Origin: CAYJII01 sp964370225
GTDB lineage: Bacteria > Bacillota > Clostridia > Oscillospirales > Ruminococcaceae
Assembly (NCBI GenBank): GCA_964370225.1
Contig: CAYJII010000011.1
Location: 1-60,566 of the forward strand
Length of the DNA stretch: 60,566 nucleotides
Reading direction: 5' to 3'
Within the stretch, counting starts at the first letter, position 1, and the number at the start of each line of letters is the position of its first letter. Shown here piece by piece: positions 53,938-60,566 of the stretch. The position numbers were made by a program, and so were the translations under genes. The notes under the pieces were generated by a model that worked only from the letters and a program-made list of their open reading frames with translations, was not told where the DNA came from and made no database searches.

Positions 53938-53988
53938 GTTTGACTTCCTTTATATAAAGATAGTTATTTTTGCGGTAAACTGTCAAAG

Positions 53989-54017
53989 ATTATACCATAT
54001 ATGGCACTTAATGTCAA
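53989..54017 (-). promoter_or_regulatory. Promoter of CapD/PglF-type gene, abutting nagB stop
   Basis: TTGACA (54012-54017), 17 bp, TATAAT (53989-53994) on the minus strand, one base from the nagB stop codon. Confidence 0.88.
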
Positions 54018-54018
54018 A

Positions 54019-54792
54019 TTATAGCTGTATGTTGCAGTTTAGTTTTACTAGATGTGGCGCAGTTTCAATTATTTTAGAAAGTGCTGTTTTGTCCGCTACC
54101 AATGTAACATCATTATGTAGCTGTAGTATAGATGCTGGCACTCCTGGAGTTATCTCACCTAATACCATTCTATGCAGAACTTCTGCTTTGCTTTCGCCAT
54201 ATGCTATGATTAGTATTTTCTTAGCATTCATAATGTTTTTTATACCTAGAGTCAGCGCTTTTTTTGGCACATCATCGATACTATCAAAAAATCTTGAGTT
54301 CGCATCGATTGTTTTTTGCGTTAAATTCACACAATGCGTTTCTTTTTCAAAAGCAATTCCTGGCTCATTAAATCCAATATGTCCGTTATGTCCAATTCCA
54401 AGCAGCTGTAAATCAACCCCACCTAGTCTTTCGATAACTGCGTTATATCTTGCGCATTCAGCATCGGTATCGTCAGCCATACCGTTTGGTATGTACGTGT
54501 TGTTCATATCGATATTAACTGATTTAAAAAAGTTTTCGCGCATAAAATAAGCATAGCTTTGATCTGAATTATTATCAAGTCCACAATACTCATCCAAGTT
54601 TATTGAATGTGTCGCAGAAAAATCTAAATCCCCTTTGTTATACCAGTCAATTAGCTGATGATACACTCCTAGTGGCGACGAACCAGTCGCTAGCCCTAAA
54701 ACTGAATTTGGTTTTAAAATAACCTGTGCAGAAATAATATTAGCCGCTTTTCTGCTCATATCTTTATAGTCATTTGTGCAAATAATTTTCAT
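54019..54792 (-). CDS. nagB: Glucosamine-6-phosphate deaminase
   Basis: Converts glucosamine-6-phosphate to fructose-6-phosphate and ammonia. The 257-residue protein has the phosphate loop LATGSSPLGVYHQL, the catalytic region NLDEYCGL and the ring-opening His motif GIGHNGHIGFNEPG. It ends slightly shorter than E. coli NagB, lacking the allosteric extension, as in many Gram-positives. It follows nagA, forming a nagA-nagB amino-sugar operon; a GlcNAc transporter is not in view. Confidence 0.96.
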   Translation of the reverse strand: MKIICTNDYKDMSRKAANIISAQVILKPNSVLGLATGSSPLGVYHQLIDWYNKGDLDFSATHSINLDEYCGLDNNSDQSYAYFMRENFFKSVNIDMNNTYIPNGMADDTDAECARYNAVIERLGGVDLQLLGIGHNGHIGFNEPGIAFEKETHCVNLTQKTIDANSRFFDSIDDVPKKALTLGIKNIMNAKKILIIAYGESKAEVLHRMVLGEITPGVPASILQLHNDVTLVADKTALSKIIETAPHLVKLNCNIQL

Positions 54793-54813
54793 ATTAATTA
54801 CTCCTCTATATTT

Positions 54814-55938
54814 TTATTTTACCTGTTTACCTTTAATATAAACAGAATTTATACTAAAATCATCATCGATTAACAGTAAGTCAGCATTTTTCCCAATCGC
54901 AATGCTCCCTGCAACATCGTTTACGCCAATCATAGTTGCTGGATTCATACTTGCTGCTTTAATCGCATTTTCTTCTTTATATCCATTTTTAACGCTTCTT
55001 ACCATGCACTCGAATAAATTTGTGGTAGAACCAGCAATTGTTTTATCTGGTAATAATGCTGCACCGTTTTCCACCATCACTTTTTGTCCGCTTAAAATAT
55101 ATTCACCATCGCACATCCCTGTTGCAGACATTGAATCGCTGACAAAAACTAATTTGTCGCTCGAACACGCCTTATACATCAGTCTTTGTGCAGCTGGATG
55201 AATGTGAACTCCATCACAGATTAACTCAACATACGCATCTTTATCCAGTGCAGCTGCTATAACTCCAGGATTTCTATGGTGAAGTGGTGACATCGCATTA
55301 AAAGCGTGTGTTATTGATTTTGCGCCTAAATCAAACGCGCTCATCGCTATGTCATAATCAGCATTTGTGTGTCCGAGTGAGATTTGCACATAGTCTTTTG
55401 CATACTCAATAAACTCTTTTGCATTATCCATTTCGGGAGCTACTATAATTAGCTTTAGACGGCCTTTTGATGCTTCATATAGCTCTTTGAAGCATTCAAT
55501 ATCCATTTTTTGAATGTACTCTTCTGCTTGTGCTCCTTTTTTATCTGGATTTATAAATACTCCCTCTAAATGGAAGCCATGAGCATAAGTATTTATTTGC
55601 GGGGTATTGTCTATATATTCATTCGCTGTAGCAAAAAAGCTTTTTATCGCTTCTATTGGGTATGTAGCATATGTGAATAGCATCGATGTAATCCCATTTT
55701 TAGCATAATACTCCGTTAGTTTTCTGTAATCATCCACGATGTCAGTGCATGCATCTACTGAATTAGCACCATGCGAGTGTATATCAATAAGCCCGGGGAT
55801 TAATTTTAATCCTTTAGCATCAATAAAATTATCGCTTTCGATATTTTTTTCTATTCTCAGTATTTTTTCATCAAACTCTATATCAAGCTTCTCATAAACG
55901 AAATTTTCCGTAAGAATAAGTGCGTTTTTTATAATCAC
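54814..55938 (-). CDS. nagA: N-acetylglucosamine-6-phosphate deacetylase
   Basis: Removes acetate from GlcNAc-6-phosphate, feeding NagB. The 374-residue amidohydrolase has the metal motif PGLIDIHSHG, GHTNADYDIAMSAFDLGAKSITHAFNAM with metal-binding His residues, and the catalytic Asp in VSDSMSATGM. The start is GTG at 55938, seven bases after AGGAG; an ATG at 55962 lies before that site. nagB follows after 21 bp. Substrate may come from wall turnover or host and chitin sugars. Confidence 0.95.
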   Translation of the reverse strand: MIIKNALILTENFVYEKLDIEFDEKILRIEKNIESDNFIDAKGLKLIPGLIDIHSHGANSVDACTDIVDDYRKLTEYYAKNGITSMLFTYATYPIEAIKSFFATANEYIDNTPQINTYAHGFHLEGVFINPDKKGAQAEEYIQKMDIECFKELYEASKGRLKLIIVAPEMDNAKEFIEYAKDYVQISLGHTNADYDIAMSAFDLGAKSITHAFNAMSPLHHRNPGVIAAALDKDAYVELICDGVHIHPAAQRLMYKACSSDKLVFVSDSMSATGMCDGEYILSGQKVMVENGAALLPDKTIAGSTTNLFECMVRSVKNGYKEENAIKAASMNPATMIGVNDVAGSIAIGKNADLLLIDDDFSINSVYIKGKQVK

Positions 55939-55968
55939 ATTTTCACTCCTAACATTATTCATATTCTT

Positions 55969-55996
55969 ATTATATCCTAATTCATAATAAATTCAA
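55969..55996 (-). promoter_or_regulatory. Promoter of nagA-nagB
   Basis: TTGAAT (55991-55996), 16 bp, TATAAT (55969-55974) on the minus strand. Confidence 0.7.
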
Positions 55997-55999
55997 CAC

Positions 56000-56042
56000 A
56001 AATAGCGAAATATTAAATATCTCATCTAATATTCCGCTATTT
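56000..56042. other. 15-bp inverted repeat upstream of nagA promoter
   Basis: AAATAGCGxAATATT and its complement flank a 13-base spacer, with one wobble. It lies 3 bases upstream of the nagA -35 box. On the minus strand it could end the upstream membrane-protein transcript, but the T tract is poor. A binding site for an amino-sugar repressor is possible. Confidence 0.5.
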
Positions 56043-56103
56043 CAGTTAATATTGTTATCACACTTGAGGGCATCTACACTCTCGCATAAAAATCATATGA
56101 GTC

Positions 56104-56487
56104 TTACGCCCACACATTTAGCATTACTATTACTGCTGCGCAAATTGCACCAATAATTTGCGCGAAAACTCTTTGTCTTAGCCAGAAAGCTAGTAGCGAA
56201 AAAGCTATCATTATTAGCGCAGATAGTGGTACTATCGCAATTATGTAATAAAAAATTTCTCCAGCAAACACTTCTCGAATAGTCTCGACATTATTCGCTA
56301 TCTCCCATGCGTAAAAGCCTGATAAAGCACTAAAGCCGGTAAAGCTCACTGCTGCAATTAAAGTGTAATACCATTTTTTAGGCAAAAACAGATTTACATA
56401 TGAGCCTAAAAATGTGACTACCATCCCCACCCATACTAATGTTACTGGTACTGCTGTTTCTCCAAAATTCACTATAAATTCTGACAT
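56104..56487 (-). CDS. Small membrane protein of unknown function
   Basis: A 127-residue protein with four predicted membrane segments (about residues 12-34, 39-60, 80-100 and 104-126) and no recognised motif. GGAG lies seven bases before the ATG. It follows the ABC exporter gene by 69 bp in the same direction and could be cotranscribed with it. An accessory role to the exporter is only a guess. Confidence 0.65.
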   Translation of the reverse strand: MSEFIVNFGETAVPVTLVWVGMVVTFLGSYVNLFLPKKWYYTLIAAVSFTGFSALSGFYAWEIANNVETIREVFAGEIFYYIIAIVPLSALIMIAFSLLAFWLRQRVFAQIIGAICAAVIVMLNVWA

Positions 56488-56556
56488 TGTTTAACTCCAT
56501 TCCGTCTTTTTCGACATTTAATTTCTATAAAATAGATTCTTTGCATTTTTACAAAA

Positions 56557-58410
56557 TCAATATCTTTGATCGACTGATTTTTCCTTGTGCAAAATTCTCG
56601 CTTGTGCTTCCTCTTCAAATTGGTTGTTATAAAGTTCAAAATAATGTCCTTTTTGATTTAGAAGCTCTTCATGAGTTCCTCTTTCTATTATTTTACCCTC
56701 TTCTACAACTAAAATCAAGTCCGCATGTTTAATTGTGGATAATCTATGCGCAATAACAAAAGATGTCCTATCTGTTAGTAAATAGTCTATTGCCTGCTGG
56801 ATTAGCTTTTCGGTCTGAGTATCTATTGACGCTGTCGCCTCATCGAGCACGAATATTGCTGGATTTGCTATTATCGCTCTCGCAAACGAAATAAGCTGTT
56901 TTTCACCAGTTGAGAGCATATCCCCACTCTCACCCACGTAACTGTCATAGCCATCTTTGAGTTTTTCTACTACGTGGTCAGCACGCACATTTTTAGCCGC
57001 ATTTTCAATTTCTTCGTTCGTCGCATCAAGTTTGCCATATTTGATATTTTCACGCACAGTTCCCGAAAAAAGGTGCGGTGTTTGCAGCACATATCCGATA
57101 TTGCTGTGCAACCATAGTTGTGAGCGCTTTTTATAGTCCACTCCATCAATTAGTATTTCACCTGCTGTCGGCTCAAAAAATCGACAGGCTAAGTTAACGA
57201 GTGTACTTTTTCCCGCTCCTGTTTGCCCTACTATCGCAATAGTAGTGCCTGCAGGTATCTTCAAATTAAAGTTTTTTAGAATATACTCCGTTCCATCTGG
57301 ATATTTAAAGTCCACATTAACAAATTCAATATCACCTTTAATATCTTCCCAGTTTTCACGTTTACCCTCAAAATTGTCTCCATATTTTTCTACAACTTCA
57401 GGCGTATCGAGTATACCTTGTTTGTGCTCTATCAAATCAGTTACCCTCTCAATATTTGCTTGAGTGGAAATGATGTCCGCAATAATTCTCGCGATTTGTT
57501 GTATTGGTTCAAAAATCCCCATTGCATATGACACGAAAACAGACAAAGTTCCGATTTCTATCATTTGCTCATATGCCAAATGTCCTCCTTGAAATAAAAC
57601 CAAAGCTACTGAACATGAGCTGAGCGATAATACTATAGGGATAAAAAGTGAATTTAGCATGGACGCTCTTATTGAAGCTTTATACATTGTTTGGGTGATT
57701 TCAGAAAAACTTTTATGATTTTCTTCTTCTATTACAAGCGTTTTTGATGTTTTCGTTCCAAGTATTCCCTCGTTAAACGCACCAGTTATTTGTGAGTTGA
57801 TTTTTCTTACACGTCTATTATACTTAAGAATTTTCTTTTGAAAAAAGAATGTTACTATCGAAATAAACGGTATTACAGTTATTACAATCAATGCTAATTG
57901 GAAATTAATCATCAACATTGCTATAAATACACCGACTACATATGAAAACGCCCACAACAAGTCTGTCAATCCCCACGAAATCATCGTTGCTATTCTTAGG
58001 GTATCGCTCATAACTCTCGCCATGATGTATCCTACCGGTGTCGTATTATAATATGAAAAAGATAATTTTTGTAGGTGAGTAAACTGTGCTCTTTTTAAAT
58101 CTTTGCCGAGTTTCATCTCAATTTTCATTGCAAAACGCACAAAGATAACTACACCCAAAGTTTGTAGTACTACCAACAACACTGCTACCGCCATGTATAT
58201 ACCCAGGTTTTCTACAGTATTCTTTGCTATAAAATTATCTATCGCGTACATTTGCATTAATGGTAGTACAATATCCACCCCCGCTGTTACCAGCATAAAA
58301 AAGACGGTTAAAATCAAATACTTAGTATATGGTTTAATAAACGGTATTAACTTTGCCCATGATTTTAAACTAAAGGGATTATTATACTCCTTTTCACTAT
58401 ATCCTGACAT
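56557..58410 (-). CDS. Heterodimeric ABC exporter subunit (canonical Walker B, altered signature)
   Basis: A 617-residue half-transporter with six membrane helices (about 30-330) and an ATPase domain. Walker A is GQTGAGKST and Walker B VLDEATASID keeps the catalytic Glu. The signature loop reads LSTGEKQ instead of LSGGQ. That pattern is the 'canonical site plus degenerate signature' half of TmrAB/BmrCD-like exporters. The start at 58410 follows GGAG by eight bases. Its partner gene lies 54 bp upstream. Such pairs export drugs, lipids or peptides; the substrate is unknown. Confidence 0.93.
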   Translation of the reverse strand: MSGYSEKEYNNPFSLKSWAKLIPFIKPYTKYLILTVFFMLVTAGVDIVLPLMQMYAIDNFIAKNTVENLGIYMAVAVLLVVLQTLGVVIFVRFAMKIEMKLGKDLKRAQFTHLQKLSFSYYNTTPVGYIMARVMSDTLRIATMISWGLTDLLWAFSYVVGVFIAMLMINFQLALIVITVIPFISIVTFFFQKKILKYNRRVRKINSQITGAFNEGILGTKTSKTLVIEEENHKSFSEITQTMYKASIRASMLNSLFIPIVLSLSSCSVALVLFQGGHLAYEQMIEIGTLSVFVSYAMGIFEPIQQIARIIADIISTQANIERVTDLIEHKQGILDTPEVVEKYGDNFEGKRENWEDIKGDIEFVNVDFKYPDGTEYILKNFNLKIPAGTTIAIVGQTGAGKSTLVNLACRFFEPTAGEILIDGVDYKKRSQLWLHSNIGYVLQTPHLFSGTVRENIKYGKLDATNEEIENAAKNVRADHVVEKLKDGYDSYVGESGDMLSTGEKQLISFARAIIANPAIFVLDEATASIDTQTEKLIQQAIDYLLTDRTSFVIAHRLSTIKHADLILVVEEGKIIERGTHEELLNQKGHYFELYNNQFEEEAQARILHKEKSVDQRY

Positions 58411-58464
58411 TAATGTTTCTCCATTTCTACTAGAATAAGATGCAATATTCACTATCGCAATAAT

Positions 58465-60264
58465 CTAAATATCCCTATGCATTTGAATGTCATAAATTTC
58501 TTTGTAAATACCCTCTTTTAACAGTAGCTCTTCGTGAGTTCCTATTTGAGATACTTTCCCATCATCCAGCACCAGAATTTTGTCTGCTTGCATTAGTGTT
58601 GTAATCCTATGTGATATTATTATTACTGTAGCTTCACTCAATTTTTCTTTTAATGCAGCTCTTATCATAGAATCTGTTTGGGAGTCGACAGCAGAGAGTG
58701 AGTCGTCAAAAATCATAATTGGAGCTTTTTGCATAAGCATTCTAGCAATAGCCACACGCTGTTTTTGTCCGCCTGATAAGGTTACGCCTTTTTCCCCAAC
58801 TATTGTTTCATACCCCTCTGTAAAGCCTATGATTGATTCATCCACACATGCGATACTAGCAGCTTCTCTTGTTTCTTCCATCGTAGCAGTTTGATTAACT
58901 GCATTAATATTTTGAGCGATTGTGCGCGAGAATAAAAATGGCTCTTGCAGTACAATCCCTGTATTTTTACGTATCCATTCACGTTTAATTTTTTTGATAT
59001 TTACGCCATCTATTAATATCTCTCCACTATTTTCTGATAAATCATATAGTCTGTTTAACAGATGCATTAATGTGGATTTTCCCGAACCTGTGGAGCCTAA
59101 AATCGCAAAAGTATCTCCAGCTTTTATTTTAAAGCTCACATCGTCAAGTACTTTTTCGCCCTCTACGTATGAAAAGCTCACGTTTTTAAACTCAATATCG
59201 CTATTCATATCAACAGTTTGTGCATCAGGTATATCTGACTCCGTAGGTGTGTTTAAGATGTAATTTACCCTGTCAAATGAAACACCCGCTTTACTCATTT
59301 CAGAGAGTATTCTACCAAGACCCCTAATTGGCCAAATCAAGCTTTGGTTATACGTCATAAATGCCAAAAATTCACCAGTAGTAAGTCTTCCTTCTACTGC
59401 CTCAATTACACCAAAGAGCGTTACCATCGCAATCTGCAACCCAGTAATAAGGTCACCTATCCCCCAGTAATACCCTGTAGCCTTACCTAACTTTATCCAT
59501 AGCTGTGCAAAGTTTTCGTTTTTTTCATCAAATTTTTCTACTTCAAACTTTTGTCTGCCAAACGCTCTTACAACACGTACCCCAGTTAAATTTTCTTGCA
59601 CTACCGAGGATAATTCACCCTCAGCTTCGTCCGCTATTAAAAAGCGTTTTGCGATAATGGAGTAAAAAATCGAAGAATACAATATAATTATCGGTGTAAA
59701 TGATAATGCTATCCAAGATAATGTAACGTTCATCGAAAACATGATGGACATTGCAAATATTATCAAAAATGTTGTCCTGAACACCTCTAAAAACTGGTTT
59801 GAAAAGAAATTTCTGATTACTTCTGTGTCAGAAGTACAGCGCTGAATAATATCACCTGTTTGGTGGTTTACATGAAATTTGAGCGGCAGGCGCTGTGTGT
59901 ATAAAAAAAGTTTATCTTTTAACCTTTTAATGAATGTTTCTGCTGTTTTAGCAGTAGATAGTCTTGAGAAAAAAGTTGCTGCGCCAGAGAAGATGTATAC
60001 TAAGACTACTGCTAGCGCCATAATGATAAGATTTGTAGTTATACTACCAGAAGATAGATATCCCTCGATAAACCCTAAAAATTCTGGAATATCGTATTCT
60101 TCTCCACCAATTACTGAGTCTACAGTTATTCTAATTATTTGCGGTGATATTGTGTTTAGCACAGTTGCTGTCATTGAAAAAAGAAGCGCTAGAATAAAAA
60201 AGCGTTTTAGTCCCTTGGAGTATTCAGCAATTACACCTATTCTTTCTGAAAATTTTGAGTTCAT
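58465..60264 (-). CDS. Heterodimeric ABC exporter subunit (degenerate Walker B)
   Basis: A 599-residue half-transporter, partner of the following gene. It has six membrane helices, then an ATPase domain with Walker A GSTGSGKST, canonical signature LSGGQKQRVAIARML and Walker B IMIFDDSLSAVD, where Asp replaces the catalytic Glu. With the partner's intact Glu and altered signature, one ATP site is active and one is degenerate. Of two adjacent ATG codons the second (60264) is better spaced from GGAGG. It is the first gene of the operon. Confidence 0.93.
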   Translation of the reverse strand: MNSKFSERIGVIAEYSKGLKRFFILALLFSMTATVLNTISPQIIRITVDSVIGGEEYDIPEFLGFIEGYLSSGSITTNLIIMALAVVLVYIFSGAATFFSRLSTAKTAETFIKRLKDKLFLYTQRLPLKFHVNHQTGDIIQRCTSDTEVIRNFFSNQFLEVFRTTFLIIFAMSIMFSMNVTLSWIALSFTPIIILYSSIFYSIIAKRFLIADEAEGELSSVVQENLTGVRVVRAFGRQKFEVEKFDEKNENFAQLWIKLGKATGYYWGIGDLITGLQIAMVTLFGVIEAVEGRLTTGEFLAFMTYNQSLIWPIRGLGRILSEMSKAGVSFDRVNYILNTPTESDIPDAQTVDMNSDIEFKNVSFSYVEGEKVLDDVSFKIKAGDTFAILGSTGSGKSTLMHLLNRLYDLSENSGEILIDGVNIKKIKREWIRKNTGIVLQEPFLFSRTIAQNINAVNQTATMEETREAASIACVDESIIGFTEGYETIVGEKGVTLSGGQKQRVAIARMLMQKAPIMIFDDSLSAVDSQTDSMIRAALKEKLSEATVIIISHRITTLMQADKILVLDDGKVSQIGTHEELLLKEGIYKEIYDIQMHRDI

Positions 60265-60427
60265 CATCTATCCTCCTCATATTATAAGGTATTATACTCG
60301 TTTTATTTTTTGCAATTTGATTAATAATATATGAATATTATAAAAACCGCATACAATCACTTTACCACATTTAGCAATACAAAGTCAATATATTTATGCC
60401 ATACACAAGATTTATTCTACTATTATA

Positions 60428-60456
60428 TAGACATTTTCAAATTTATGCTTTATAAT
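60428..60456 (+). promoter_or_regulatory. Promoter of tRNA-Arg(CCG)
   Basis: TAGACA (60428-60433), 17 bp, TATAAT (60451-60456), 35 bases before the tRNA. Confidence 0.78.
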
Positions 60457-60491
60457 AGTTTTACAATTTCCCATCTTTTAGACTAATATTT

Positions 60492-60566
60492 GCCCCTGTA
60501 GCTCAGTGGATAGAGCACCGCCCTCCGGAGGCGGGAGCGTTGGTTCGATTCCAATCAGGGGTGCCA
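60492..60566 (+). tRNA. tRNA-Arg (anticodon CCG)
   Basis: Acceptor GCCCCTG/CAGGGGT, anticodon loop CTCCGGA giving CCG (reads CGG), T arm GGTTCGATT, encoded CCA ending at the last base of the window. Confidence 0.96.

Overview
The window is about 60.6 kb of low-GC bacterial chromosome. It reads as a Gram-positive anaerobe of the class Clostridia, perhaps close to Lachnospirales. The evidence is strong AGGAGG ribosome sites, frequent TTG starts, a leucine T-box leader, a class B sortase, an AbrB protein with a C-terminal Cys4 cluster, a DUF4364 protein, PASTA repeats, and the [FeFe]-hydrogenase maturases HydE and HydG with their TM1266-type partner. Two runs of exactly ten N (1998-2007 and 28093-28102) interrupt genes that otherwise look intact, which suggests a scaffolded draft or metagenome assembly. 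I see no phage, insertion sequence, CRISPR array or rRNA.

Layout. 1-3729 (minus): a large secreted surface protein that runs off the left edge and has a GDDNNN tandem repeat. 4054-14343 (minus): a glycan-use locus with a lipoprotein binding protein, two LplB/LplC-type permeases, a GH3 enzyme, a GH2 beta-mannosidase and a sulfatase. The permease promoter carries a perfect cre (CcpA) match. 14555-19886: tRNA-Arg, a MIF-like tautomerase, a DUF4364 regulator, a MATE exporter, a flavodoxin-like protein, a CorC/CNNM-type protein and a GNAT acetyltransferase. 19986-24809: leuA behind a T-box, then cyclophilin, cytidine deaminase and pyrimidine-nucleoside phosphorylase. 24878-27067: a GH78 rhamnosidase.

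27271-33399 (minus): ilvB-ilvN-ilvC, followed by a TM1266-type regulator, hydE and hydG. A consensus promoter abuts the ilvC stop codon. It is followed by a leader of about 195 nt ending in an intrinsic terminator directly upstream of the regulator's ribosome site. Nine leader bases are exactly complementary to the terminator's 5' arm. This is a riboswitch-like attenuator that I cannot assign to a known class, and it is the best candidate here for something undescribed.

33507-41566: a YitT/YczE-type membrane protein, a DUF815 ATPase, a Ca2+/Na+ exchanger, a SLOG protein, alanine racemase, a membrane protein with a Q/P-rich repeat tail, and the threonine-degrading pair tdh-kbl. 41792-42582: a Gly-Arg-His-Gln tRNA cluster whose terminator sits directly upstream of an ACT-domain gene. 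42876-51087: thioredoxin, sortase B, AbrB, two tandem TrkA-type proteins with a lipoprotein, a kinase-less seven-PASTA protein, and an ABC-2 transporter. 51429-60566: a PglC-type sugar transferase and a PglF/CapD-type dehydratase, nagA-nagB, a small membrane protein, a heterodimeric ABC exporter and tRNA-Arg(CCG).

Together the genes describe a saccharolytic fermenter. It imports and trims plant or host glycans (mannosides, rhamnosides, sulfated sugars, amino sugars), makes its own branched-chain amino acids and probably makes hydrogen. Promoters and terminators were found by eye. Protein families were recognised from motifs and memory, without a database search.
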